From Methylophaga sp. 41_12_T18 (GTDB taxonomy: Bacteria; Pseudomonadota; Gammaproteobacteria; Nitrosococcales; Methylophagaceae), in NCBI GenBank assembly GCA_002163115.1, contig MAAI01000069.1, forward strand, positions 12,839 to 76,838: a stretch of DNA of 64,000 bases, in the 5' to 3' direction. The position numbers and the translations under genes are program-made. Position 1 is the first letter of the stretch. Every line of letters starts with the position of its first letter. Positions 19,096 through 27,653 of this stretch are shown one piece after another. The notes beneath the pieces were generated by a model. That model saw only the letters and a program-made list of their open reading frames with translations. It made no database searches and was not told the DNA's origin.

Positions 19096-19554
19096 ATGAT
19101 TACCCCATTACAAAAACAAGCCTTGGTTGCTCACAATATCGTGATGACGAACCTGTCCCTTTTTCATCTATTGCTGCCTATTGTTGCTTTCAGTACTGAA
19201 TATACAAAAGAGATCATGCTTTTTTCATTAGTTGTATCGGTAATTTGTTCGATGTATATCGCAAAGGGTGCAAGCAATAAAAGCCACGATTCGTTTGTAG
19301 CTGCACATTGGAAAATGGCGTGGCGAAGAAGTCGTTATATTCTTATTAGTTATGTTGTTTCTGCTAGTGTGATGGGCTTGGGCTGGCTGTTTGCTACCTC
19401 TCAAACCGATCCTCAGATGAAAAAAATATTATTAACCACCTTTATTCCAATGGCTATCGTGCCCACCTTGCTGACCGTGCTTATTGTGTTAGTTTTGCAA
19501 ACGATGACCATGACCAGAGCAAAAAAAGGGCTGGTGCCCAACAATGTCATTTAA
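19096..19554 (+). CDS. unrecognised membrane protein
   Basis: 152 residues with four probable membrane helices (about 17-33, 39-55, 82-102 and 111-135); a basic stretch HWKMAWRRSRY lies before the third. No catalytic motif or known family was recognised. It is divergent from the membrane gene at 18607, separated by 114 bp. The 190 bp that follow, up to the pilU-type gene, are AT-rich with no clear terminator or promoter. Confidence 0.65.
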   Translation: MITPLQKQALVAHNIVMTNLSLFHLLLPIVAFSTEYTKEIMLFSLVVSVICSMYIAKGASNKSHDSFVAAHWKMAWRRSRYILISYVVSASVMGLGWLFATSQTDPQMKKILLTTFIPMAIVPTLLTVLIVLVLQTMTMTRAKKGLVPNNVI

Positions 19555-19744
19555 AGTGTCACAGCGAGCTTAATTTCTACATTTATCGTAAATATCAAGG
19601 CATTAAGATCAGTGTGATATCTAGGTAAATCGTAGATTTAGCTGATGCCGGTAATAGTTAGTTATATTCGACATAAAATTCATATATTTTTGGGGTCAAT
19701 TTGATTTAAACTGGCTTTAATTACCAGACTATAAGGCAACTGCT

Positions 19745-20992
19745 ATGGAAAGAAATGAAGCTATGTCGCTCACCGTTAAGTTATTAACGATGATGTTAGA
19801 GCAAGATGGTTCCGACTTGTTTATCACTGCTGGCTTCCCTCCGGCAATCAAGATCAAGGGGCAGATGACCCCACTGTCCAAGCACCCCTTGTCTGCTGAA
19901 GATGCTAAAGCTATCACCCAGAGTGTGATGAATGATAAGCAACTAAAAGAATTTGAAGCGACGAAAGAATGTAACTTTGCGATTGCGCCTGCTGGCCTAT
20001 CCCGTTTTAGGGTCAATGCCTACGTGCAGCAAGGTATGCAAGGTTTGGTGATGAGAACCATTGCCTCAGAAATCCCCAATATTGCTCAGCTTGGCCTGCC
20101 TGAAATATTGAAAGATATCATGATGACTAAAAATGGTTTGGTGATCATGGTCGGTGGTACCGGTTCTGGTAAGTCGACATCGATGGCCGCGATGCTGGAT
20201 CATCGAAATGCAGAAAGTCATGGCCATATCATTACCATTGAAGATCCTATTGAGTATGTACATACCCATAAAAACTGCGTGATCATGCAGCGTGAAGTCG
20301 GTGTTGATACCGATAGTTGGGAAGCCGCCTTGCATAACACCTTACGTCAAGCACCCGATGTGATTGTTTTAGGTGAAATTCGTGACAAGGAAATCATGGA
20401 CTTTGGTGTTGAATTTGCTCAAACAGGCCATTTAGCGATGGCGACTTTGCATGCTAATAATGCCAATCAGGCTATTGATCGTATCTTAGGTTTTTTCCCT
20501 TCTGACAAACAGAACAAGTTGATGCAAGATCTGTCTCTCAACCTGCGAGCGATTATTTCCCAACGTTTAATTCGCACCATCAATGGTGGTCGCTGTGCTG
20601 CGATTGAGATCTTAATTAATACGCCTTTAATCTCGGACCTTATTGCTAAAGGTGATGTATCAGGTATTAAAGGCATCATGGCCAAGTCTCGCGAATTAGG
20701 TATGCAAACCTTCGATCAAGCTTTGTTTACCTTATATAACGATGGCAAGATCAGTTATGACGAAGCGGTAAAAAATGCGGATTCAAGCAATGAAGTCCGT
20801 TTGCAAATCAAACTGTCTAAAGAAGTCAGTGACGAGGATGCTAATGAAGATCTTGCTGCCGGCTTGGAAGTCGACAGTGCAGCTACGACCAGCAAGGCAG
20901 AAGCTGCCCCATCTAGCTTTGGCAATATCGAATTATCGCTAGTTGAGCACGAAGAAGATGAGGAAGACGAAGAAGAGTCTCCTCAGCCATAA
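19745..20992 (+). CDS. pilU: PilT/PilU-family type IV pilus retraction ATPase (PilU-type)
   Basis: 415 residues. An N-terminal PAS-like domain (DGSDLFITAGFPPAIKIKG) is followed by the secretion ATPase core: Walker A VGGTGSGKSTSMAA, Asp box TIEDPIEYVHTH, Walker B DVIVLGEIRD and the His box QTGHLAMATLHANN. The end (NADSSNEVRLQIKLSK) is PilU-like; beyond it is an acidic tail (EEDEEDEEES). Such hexamers pull back pili for twitching motility and DNA uptake, PilU usually helping PilT. It precedes a second paralogue by 43 bp. Gene symbol assigned by type; PilT itself is not in this window. Alternative start at the seventh codon (MSLTVKLL). Confidence 0.85.
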   Translation: MERNEAMSLTVKLLTMMLEQDGSDLFITAGFPPAIKIKGQMTPLSKHPLSAEDAKAITQSVMNDKQLKEFEATKECNFAIAPAGLSRFRVNAYVQQGMQGLVMRTIASEIPNIAQLGLPEILKDIMMTKNGLVIMVGGTGSGKSTSMAAMLDHRNAESHGHIITIEDPIEYVHTHKNCVIMQREVGVDTDSWEAALHNTLRQAPDVIVLGEIRDKEIMDFGVEFAQTGHLAMATLHANNANQAIDRILGFFPSDKQNKLMQDLSLNLRAIISQRLIRTINGGRCAAIEILINTPLISDLIAKGDVSGIKGIMAKSRELGMQTFDQALFTLYNDGKISYDEAVKNADSSNEVRLQIKLSKEVSDEDANEDLAAGLEVDSAATTSKAEAAPSSFGNIELSLVEHEEDEEDEEESPQP

Positions 20993-21035
20993 CGGACAAT
21001 TAATTACACTTTTCACGTTTTAAACGAGAGCTATT

Positions 21036-22463
21036 ATGGATATATCCCCTTACGTTAAATTAATGTTGGAAAAGAAAGCGACGTGTCTGAAGTTTGATAT
21101 TGATACTACACCTTGTGTTGTTTTAGATGGCCAAGAACGCGCTATCGGTAAAACCATTATTACCTCAGAGATGCTTACGGAAATCTTTGAAACTATCACC
21201 AGTGATACTCAAAAGCTGCAACTATCGATCAATAAGCGGATACGCTTTGTCGCCAATTTGCTCGGTGGCGTGAAATTGATTACAGAGATCACCGAGCAAG
21301 ATGAGCAGCTGTCGATTGCCATCAGCCAAGATCAACGTGATCGAACAGAAAAACCTGATGCCCCTAGCAACTTATCCGTATTGGGTGATGCACCAAGCGA
21401 ATCACTCGATATCATGCCCTATCTCGCTAAAATGGTTGAGTTAGATGGCTCAGATTTATTCATTACTTCAGGTTCGCCAGTTAAAGCGAAAATCCATGGC
21501 ACTGCTGTTGAAATGGACAGCTACTTGCTGACACCTGAACTCAGCCAGTCAGCGGCTTATAATATTATGACTGACGAGCAAATTACCGAATTTGAGCAAA
21601 GAAAAGATCTGGATTTTGCCATTAGCTTGCCCGACAACAGTGCTCGCTTTCGGGTTAATGTATTTTCTCAACGTCGCACCACCAGCTTAGTATTACGACT
21701 GATCCCTTCTGAAATACCCACAGCTGAACAACTTAAGTTACCTGAGGTGCTATTAGAATTAATCATGGCTAAACGTGGTTTATTGTTAATGGTTGGCGGT
21801 ACTGGCTCAGGTAAATCAACCAGCTTAGCGGCGATGATTAATCACCGTAACCAAAATAGTGCAGGCCATATATTAACCATTGAAGATCCTGTTGAATTTT
21901 CCCACCCTAACCTCAAGTCAATTGTTAATCAACGAGAAGTTGGCGTTGATACTGAATCCTATGCACGTGCTTTAAAAGCCAGTTTACGTGAAGCCCCAGA
22001 TGTCATTTTGATTGGTGAAATTCGTGATCGTGAAACGATGGAAGCCGCGTTAGAACTCGCTAACACTGGCCATTTGTGCATCTCAACTTTACATGCCAAC
22101 AATGCCAATCAAGCAATGGAACGTATCATTAATATGTTCCCACATGCCCAACACAAGCAGTTGTTTATGGATATTTCAGCTAACTTAGGCGCTGTGATTT
22201 CACAGCGGTTGATTCCTGATGTTCACGGTAAACGCTGCGCGGCAATGGAGGTGATGTTAAATACCCCTCATATTGCCAGCCTGATCTTAAAAGGCAGCCT
22301 TAATGAGATCAAAGAAGCCATGAATAACAGTGGTGCTGATGGCATGCAAACCTTTGATACCGCGTTATTAGCTCTTTATCAAGAAGGTCGTATCAGCTTA
22401 GATGAAGCGTTGCGAAATGCTGATTCTCGTAATGATTTAGAGGCGAAAATCAACTTCGGTTAA
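21036..22463 (+). CDS. second PilU-type ATPase with duplicated N-terminal domain
   Basis: 475 residues. The usual PilU body starts at about residue 124 (LDIMPYLAKMVELDGSDLF) with Walker A VGGTGSGKSTSLAA, TIEDPVEF, VILIGEIRDRETM and NTGHLCISTLHANN. In front of it is an extra 115-residue region beginning MDISPYVKLMLEKKATCLKF, which looks like a diverged copy of the same N-terminal PAS-like domain (both also have an RF-x-x-N stretch before the end). The ATPase motifs are intact in both tandem genes. It ends with NADSRNDLEAKINFG, as in PilU. Likely in one operon with the upstream paralogue; the two may form mixed hexamers or act on different pili. Confidence 0.85.
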   Translation: MDISPYVKLMLEKKATCLKFDIDTTPCVVLDGQERAIGKTIITSEMLTEIFETITSDTQKLQLSINKRIRFVANLLGGVKLITEITEQDEQLSIAISQDQRDRTEKPDAPSNLSVLGDAPSESLDIMPYLAKMVELDGSDLFITSGSPVKAKIHGTAVEMDSYLLTPELSQSAAYNIMTDEQITEFEQRKDLDFAISLPDNSARFRVNVFSQRRTTSLVLRLIPSEIPTAEQLKLPEVLLELIMAKRGLLLMVGGTGSGKSTSLAAMINHRNQNSAGHILTIEDPVEFSHPNLKSIVNQREVGVDTESYARALKASLREAPDVILIGEIRDRETMEAALELANTGHLCISTLHANNANQAMERIINMFPHAQHKQLFMDISANLGAVISQRLIPDVHGKRCAAMEVMLNTPHIASLILKGSLNEIKEAMNNSGADGMQTFDTALLALYQEGRISLDEALRNADSRNDLEAKINFG

Positions 22464-22489
22464 GCTGCTAACTGCAATACCGCTAGGGT

Positions 22490-22852
22490 CTAATCTGTTG
22501 TTAACCAGATCCTAGCAAAATCTTCTTTTTCTGGCGTGAAGTGTTCAATAGGAAACTTGCGGATGCCTTTTAAAGTAAACATGGCAGTCAGATCTCGCCA
22601 CTTAGGATCGCATACCACTGCCATCTTTTTAATGAAGGCATCATTGCGTTGTTGAAATGACAGATCAGCCCAATCGCCTTCATTGCTCCAGCCAGTAAAG
22701 TCATCGAGCACGATGCCTAAAATCTTAGCATTACCCTGTTGAATAATGGCTTCGGCATCTTGCTGGCAACTATCTAATTCATCTTTTGTTAACACGCCGG
22801 AAACATAAAATACAATAAGCTCATCATCTTCATAATTCATTCGAATTGCCAT
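22490..22852 (-). CDS. SpoIIAA-like (STAS-fold) protein
   Basis: 120 residues resembling the SpoIIAA-like family (STAS-related fold): an early strand pattern IVFYVSGVLTKDEL, GIVLDDFTGWSNEGDW, and a conserved KMAVVCDPKWRD. Members are small cytoplasmic proteins thought to bind lipid-like ligands or partners. No phosphorylatable serine in the standard position is evident. It is convergent with the pilU-type gene, 26 bp apart, and lies 24 bp downstream of the patatin gene in the same direction, so it may be the last gene of that transcript. Confidence 0.65.
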   Translation of the reverse strand: MAIRMNYEDDELIVFYVSGVLTKDELDSCQQDAEAIIQQGNAKILGIVLDDFTGWSNEGDWADLSFQQRNDAFIKKMAVVCDPKWRDLTAMFTLKGIRKFPIEHFTPEKEDFARIWLTTD

Positions 22853-22875
22853 AATTTCTCCTCGTTAATCAGTAT

Positions 22876-25098
22876 TTAAAAAAATGGTTGGCCTAAGAAT
22901 AGATAGGCAGCGCCATCACCACTGCCTTCAGCAAGCCCATAACCTAAGTACATTGGGCCGATGGGGGTATCAGCACCTAAAAATAGCGTGCCACTGGTTA
23001 CTAAATCATCGCTGGTCAGGCCAATATCATCCTTGTCTTGCCATGTATTACCTAATTGAAACGCTGCACCTGCAAACACCGGCACAATTTGACTGCGATA
23101 CAGCCGGCGTTGATAAACGACTGATGCTAAGCCATAGTGTTGGCCAGATAATTCATTTTCATTTAAACCAGATAGTCGCATAAAACCACCTAGCCGGTAA
23201 CGGTTATGGATAGAACTATCACCGCTGACTGTTGAACCATACTGAACCGATAAAATAACTGAATCATCATTCCAACTATTGGCTGTCGACAGCCTAATAT
23301 CAACTTTGTCATAGTCATCATCGGCGCCTAGCTCTTGTTTAGCACGGATCCACTCAATACTATTAAAATGGCCTTCTCGTGGAAAGTGCAAGTTATCTAA
23401 GGTATCTGTTTTTGCACTGATAAAAAACTGACCATCATCAAAGTCAAAACTTCTATAAGAAGGTCCGCCCACTGCTACATCAGCATTACCGGTGAAACGA
23501 CGTAGACCAACACGTACTTCGCCCCATTTGCCGAAGTTTCTGCCGACGGCTAACCTTGCTCCCCAACGCTTAACTTCATATTCAGCATCTGCACGGCCAC
23601 CATTATCCCCATAAAGGCGCATATCTTGATTCTGCCAGGACAAAGCGATATTGGTAAAATATCGAGAGGCAGTATCAAGCGGCAAATAGAGTTCACTGAT
23701 GATGCCTGGCTCTTCACCTATTTGTAGTGCAGTACGCCATTCGCCATTAAGCGAGTTAAGCGGCTGTTGGGTGTAAGCCAAACCGATATTAAAAGCAGAC
23801 TCACCACTTAAATCACTGGATAGTTCTAGGCCTGCCTGTAATGAATCTGTGCCCCAGCTTTTTTGCTTGGCTTTGACTATCAATCCGGTCTGATCTTGTT
23901 CGTTGACCAAGTCATAACGAACACTTTCAAATATATCCAAACCATAGAGTGTAGCAATGCCGCTTTCAAGCGCATTTAAATCAAACGGCTGTCCGACCTT
24001 AACGGATAAGTGTTCTAATAAATATTCATCACTCACCTTAGAATTATTATCAAAACGAATGAAATTAATGACTGGCTGCTGCCATGATTGTTGTTGCTGC
24101 ATCGCGGCATAATGTTGGTATTTTTCTGTCGCTAGTGACAGGGCTGATAATTGTGATTGTTGAGCTAAGGCTGCTTGTCTACCCTGTTCAACCGCTTGCA
24201 CAACATGCGAGAAATCCATCGTGCCGATACTATCTAATTCGGGCAATATCAATACATCAGCGTCGGTCAATGTCTGCAACTGAATTTCAACATTACGCCT
24301 CGTTAACAAGCCGGTTAATTGATCTATAACCGCTAACGCCCGGTCTAATTTATCTTTGGTTAATAAAGGTGTGCTGATATCAATAGCAATGACAATATCA
24401 GCACCCATAGCTCTTACTACCGATATCGGTAAGTTATTGGCTGCACCACCATCAACTAACAATTTGCCATCTAATTCGATCGGTGAAAATGCTGCTGGAA
24501 TGGCCATGCTGGCATGCATTGCTATAGATAAATCACCTTTAGCCAGCACCACTTCATCACCTGTTGCCAGATCCATTGCCACCGCTCTAAACGGAATAGG
24601 CAACTCATCAAAGTTGTTGATGTTAGCTACTGGCAACGTTAATGACTTCAGAATAAAGTCGAACTTCTGCCCTTGGACAGCTGCGCTAGGCACTCGAACA
24701 CCAGCCTCGCTGATACCTATCTTACCTTTTACTAAATAAAGCCGGTCATCGTCCTTACGACGTTGCGAACGTTCTGGCCGGGCCGCTTTATCATTAAACA
24801 CGGTTTCCCAGTCAATCAACACTAACTGCTTTTCTATTTCATCACTGCTCATTCCGGATGCATACAAGCCCCCGACTACAGCGCCCATACTGGTGCCAGC
24901 AATGTAATCAACAGGAATATTCAACTCCTCTAGCACTTTAAGAACACCGACATGAGCTGCGCCCCTGGCTCCTCCACCGCTTAATGCTAAACCGATTTTT
25001 GGTCTTTCATATTGCAACTTATCAGTTAAAACATCTGCAGAACTCTCGAAGCTTAATAGTGATAAAAGTACTAGTGGTAAACAATACGTCCGCAACAT
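22876..25098 (-). CDS. patatin-like phospholipase with POTRA and outer-membrane barrel (PlpD/type Vd-like)
   Basis: About 740 residues from ATG 25098, chosen because it opens a signal peptide (MLRTYCLPLVLLSLLSFESS) and lies after the upstream stop; a longer frame to 25161 would overlap that gene. The patatin domain shows GLALSGGGARGAAHVG, the nucleophile GTSMGAVVGG and the DGG of the Ser-Asp dyad. A POTRA-like segment (about 350-425) and a C-terminal surface-antigen barrel (about 440-740, ending LGQPFF with terminal F) follow. This architecture is that of secreted lipases that pass their own patatin domain through an Omp85-type barrel. Substrate unknown. Confidence 0.88.
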   Translation of the reverse strand: MLRTYCLPLVLLSLLSFESSADVLTDKLQYERPKIGLALSGGGARGAAHVGVLKVLEELNIPVDYIAGTSMGAVVGGLYASGMSSDEIEKQLVLIDWETVFNDKAARPERSQRRKDDDRLYLVKGKIGISEAGVRVPSAAVQGQKFDFILKSLTLPVANINNFDELPIPFRAVAMDLATGDEVVLAKGDLSIAMHASMAIPAAFSPIELDGKLLVDGGAANNLPISVVRAMGADIVIAIDISTPLLTKDKLDRALAVIDQLTGLLTRRNVEIQLQTLTDADVLILPELDSIGTMDFSHVVQAVEQGRQAALAQQSQLSALSLATEKYQHYAAMQQQQSWQQPVINFIRFDNNSKVSDEYLLEHLSVKVGQPFDLNALESGIATLYGLDIFESVRYDLVNEQDQTGLIVKAKQKSWGTDSLQAGLELSSDLSGESAFNIGLAYTQQPLNSLNGEWRTALQIGEEPGIISELYLPLDTASRYFTNIALSWQNQDMRLYGDNGGRADAEYEVKRWGARLAVGRNFGKWGEVRVGLRRFTGNADVAVGGPSYRSFDFDDGQFFISAKTDTLDNLHFPREGHFNSIEWIRAKQELGADDDYDKVDIRLSTANSWNDDSVILSVQYGSTVSGDSSIHNRYRLGGFMRLSGLNENELSGQHYGLASVVYQRRLYRSQIVPVFAGAAFQLGNTWQDKDDIGLTSDDLVTSGTLFLGADTPIGPMYLGYGLAEGSGDGAAYLFLGQPFF

Positions 25099-25120
25099 TT
25101 CAACCCCGTTATAAACTTTT

Positions 25121-25789
25121 CTAGTGACTAGCATCCAATTGAACTTTGAGACGTTTTGCATAAAATTGAAGACTCATTTCTATATCTTTCCATGATATTT
25201 TTTTGCCTGCACTTTCAGCTTCGGGTGTTCTAATTCCAGTATCAACCAATACAGCTAAGCGCTCACCTGTTATAGAGTCTAAGATTTCAGCTTCTATACC
25301 GGCATCAACCAGTGAAACACGTTTCAGCGCATTGGTATTCAAAGCACTTACTACAAGAGCAACCGGGATATAACCTAATAAACTACGTTTTTTCTTTTTC
25401 GTTTTTAAACCCATGATTGCAAGCCTAACGACCAGAGTATCAGCACCCACTTGCCCTACTACTCCGTATTCTGGCTCTAATTCATTCACTAGTGTTTGTG
25501 CAAAACTATCCGCTAGTGCTTTGACCGTATCCGGTTCAATGCCTTTATATTCACTGTCTGGGTGCAACCATACCTCGACCGGCTCAATAATAACCTTGTT
25601 GTACTTGTTAAGATCAAGATCAGGCTTGATATAACGATAAGCGCCTTGCTTGTCTGGCACCGGGCTTAATTCAACATTACCTTCAATAAAGTCACTAGGA
25701 GATATATGGTCATCAGCATTGGCAGAGTGCAATGTAAGCAAAGCCATGCTTGAGAAAATCAAAATGTTTGCTATGTTTAATAGTTTCAT
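25121..25789 (-). CDS. DUF3313-family putative periplasmic lipoprotein-like protein
   Basis: 222 residues from ATG 25789, preceded by AAGGAAAA; the longer frame to 25840 lacks such a site. A signal peptide (MKLLNIANILIFSSMALLTL, cut near HSANA) leads to a soluble domain with NKYNKVIIEPVEVW, DTLVVRLAIMGLK, a short hydrophobic segment GYIPVALVVSAL and EAEILDSITGERLAVLVD, the pattern of DUF3313 proteins. Their function is unknown. There is no lipobox cysteine, which many relatives have. It sits 22 bp upstream of the patatin-barrel gene and probably shares its mRNA, so a helper role at the envelope is plausible. Confidence 0.75.
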   Translation of the reverse strand: MKLLNIANILIFSSMALLTLHSANADDHISPSDFIEGNVELSPVPDKQGAYRYIKPDLDLNKYNKVIIEPVEVWLHPDSEYKGIEPDTVKALADSFAQTLVNELEPEYGVVGQVGADTLVVRLAIMGLKTKKKKRSLLGYIPVALVVSALNTNALKRVSLVDAGIEAEILDSITGERLAVLVDTGIRTPEAESAGKKISWKDIEMSLQFYAKRLKVQLDASH

Positions 25790-25852
25790 TGTTATTTTCC
25801 TTAATAAGTAATGGTTATAGATATTACAAATACTTTTCAATTGAGTAAACTT

Positions 25853-26758
25853 TTAGTGTTGCTGACAACTGTTCACTGTTAGATCAAGCCAAAACTTCTT
25901 ATCTGTTGGAGCGGAAGGCAATAATAAATTACTCTTTAATTGAATGTTCACTCTCTCATTTAGATTTGCGTTTCTAATTGAATCACCATGAAACTGACAA
26001 AATATTTTTTCAAATGAGCCATCTTCAATAAGCATTAGTAAACCTTCAGTTAAGCGTTTATTCAACACCGGACGGTTTTTCGACGTAAATAAATACATAG
26101 GCTTAGCATAATGTAGAAGAATATGTTTCTCCACCATCAGGTTTGGAAACGCTTCAATCCTATCCTCTAATTCTGCATATGCTTCCACTACACCCCGAGA
26201 AAAATAATCAAACCGCCCTACAGCCAACATTCTAAATAAATCCTCATAGTTAATACTTGTAACGTATGGGAGCTCATTATCCGTCATGACAGCTTCATTA
26301 ACCCAACCTGATACCAAGCCATTTTTGTACTGTCTCAACTCCTCTACTGTATCAATATCAACAAACTTATCTTTATCTTCAGAGCGAATTAATAACACTC
26401 TGTAGCCGACAATGCCTTTTTGAATAGGGATCAAAACGGGTAATAAGGTTTGCTCTAATTGTTTTGTTGTATCAAACCATGCCACGGTAATTCGATCTTC
26501 TTTACGGATCATCTGAATGGCTCTTTTGTAATTTACATCTACATCCGCCGGCCTAAGTACAAATAGACCATATTTATATTCTGTTCTTTTTAATGCTTCA
26601 TGCATTAGGTATATAACATCACTGCGGCGTGCGTCATCTACTGACTGTGGACGAGGATAGATGTACTGCATTGCTTCATCACAAAGACCATAACTCATGC
26701 TGAAGCTGGAAAAAAAGAAAAATGCCACATATAAACATCTTCTTATGGAGAGTCGCAT
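25853..26758 (-). CDS. periplasmic solute-binding-like protein (SBP type 3 fold)
   Basis: 301 residues with a signal peptide (basic MRLSIRRCLY then a hydrophobic AFFFFSSFSMSY). The body has the two-lobe layout of family 3 solute-binding proteins: an N-lobe with RKEDRITVAWFDTTK, a hinge with FVDIDTVEELRQY and GLVSGW, and a C-terminal lobe ending in LLMLIEDGSFEKIF. No ABC permease or ATPase is adjacent. It lies directly downstream of a histidine kinase fragment on the same strand, so the pair may be the remains of a sensor system. The ligand cannot be predicted. Confidence 0.7.
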   Translation of the reverse strand: MRLSIRRCLYVAFFFFSSFSMSYGLCDEAMQYIYPRPQSVDDARRSDVIYLMHEALKRTEYKYGLFVLRPADVDVNYKRAIQMIRKEDRITVAWFDTTKQLEQTLLPVLIPIQKGIVGYRVLLIRSEDKDKFVDIDTVEELRQYKNGLVSGWVNEAVMTDNELPYVTSINYEDLFRMLAVGRFDYFSRGVVEAYAELEDRIEAFPNLMVEKHILLHYAKPMYLFTSKNRPVLNKRLTEGLLMLIEDGSFEKIFCQFHGDSIRNANLNERVNIQLKSNLLLPSAPTDKKFWLDLTVNSCQQH

Positions 26759-26805
26759 GACAAACTCCTTTTGAGTATTTATTCCACTATACGCCGCAGC
26801 TTAAT

Positions 26806-27033
26806 CTAAATAAAGTCAACTGCTGTAGTGTGATTTAGCGATGAAAAAACTAACTTTAGCTCCGTCCTCTGGCTTGTTTCCAGCCCAAATATCACTTGAT
26901 ACGCTGCAATTATTTCTTTATATATAGTCAAACCGAACGATGTTCCACCCGCAGCAATGTTTATTTCAGAACCTTGTTCAGTGAAGCTGATCGCATAAAG
27001 GTAATGACCTGCGTAATTATGTGCAATTGACAA
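26806..27033 (-). pseudogene. C-terminal histidine kinase (HATPase) fragment
   Basis: An open stretch of 75 codons with no ATG start (first candidate TTG at 27033, stop just upstream). Residues 26-46 (IAAGGTSFGLTIYKEIIAAY) resemble the G2 box of histidine kinases, normally GGTGLGLxIxKEIV, with the next strand and the TELKLVF ending also in place. The H box, N box and G1 box are absent, so this is only the tail of an ATPase domain. It is probably debris from a deleted sensor gene next to the solute-binding-like protein. A chance frame cannot be ruled out. Confidence 0.45.
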
Positions 27034-27118
27034 TAACGTTCATCAATTAGTAAATAATAGAATCTGCTACACTTTTACTACTTAAAATCCTAATCTATAT
27101 ATCTAGAGTAACTATCAA

Positions 27119-27652
27119 ATGAAATATGTTAAGTCTAACTATTTATTTAACAAAATAATCGTCACGACTATCCTTATCTCTGGCTTTTCTTCTATCGCTA
27201 CAGCCGATAACGTTCAACAACAGACTGAGCCTAGCTTTTGGGACAAAACAACCCAGTTATTTGACGATGCTTGGAATAAAACTCAACAGGTTTCAGGCGG
27301 TATAGCCGATTCAGTACAAGAAGATAGTGCGAAAAATTGGCAAAAAGCCAAACAAGTATCAGCTGATGCCTGGGATGCCACCGAAAAAGGCAGTTCAGAT
27401 GCATGGGATAAGACTAAATCAGTAAGCGAAGATACTTGGAATGCTACTAAAGCAGCTTCAGATGAGGCCTGGCAAACAACCAAAGACACCAGCAGCGATG
27501 CTTGGGATACCACTGAAAAAGGCAGCTCAGACGCATGGGATAAAACTAAATCCGTAAGCGAAGATACTTGGAAGGCTACTAAATCAGCTTCAGATGAGGC
27601 TTGGACAGCAACAACTGAAGCATTAACACCATCAGAACAGGATGCTAACTAA
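27119..27652 (+). CDS. secreted protein of tryptophan-marked 11-residue repeats
   Basis: 177 residues. A signal peptide (about 1-29, ending SSIATA) precedes a domain built of 11-residue units such as WDKTKSVSEDT. Tryptophans fall at residues 41, 52, 74, 85, 96, 107, 118, 129, 140, 151 and 162, all exactly in the same register modulo 11, with one missing at 63. The units are polar and alanine-rich, like LEA-group-3 or apolipoprotein hendecads, so a long amphipathic helix lying on a membrane is likely. A 132-bp part is duplicated in tandem. The stop lies 1 nt before the next gene. No named family recognised. Confidence 0.8.
   Translation: MKYVKSNYLFNKIIVTTILISGFSSIATADNVQQQTEPSFWDKTTQLFDDAWNKTQQVSGGIADSVQEDSAKNWQKAKQVSADAWDATEKGSSDAWDKTKSVSEDTWNATKAASDEAWQTTKDTSSDAWDTTEKGSSDAWDKTKSVSEDTWKATKSASDEAWTATTEALTPSEQDAN
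27362..27625 (+). repeat. two tandem copies of a 132-bp coding repeat
   Basis: The DNA for residues 82-125 and 126-169 of the tryptophan-repeat protein is a direct duplication of 44 codons (four 11-residue units), with mostly third-base differences. Both copies contain GGCAG(T/C)TCAGA(T/C)GCATGGGATAA. It shows how the array grows: by multiples of 33 bp. Confidence 0.8.
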
Positions 27653-27653
27653 G

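Noticed and set aside
22464-22489. Terminator between the convergent pilU-type and SpoIIAA-like genes
   Set aside because: The partial inverted repeat near 22480-22513 is bulged, runs into the coding end and has no T run.
24356-24739. Forward 127-residue frame inside the patatin gene
   Set aside because: Antisense to the catalytic domain with its GTSMG and DGG motifs.
27362-27625. CRISPR-like or satellite array
   Set aside because: The repeats are in-frame coding units of 33 bp without spacers and without cas genes.
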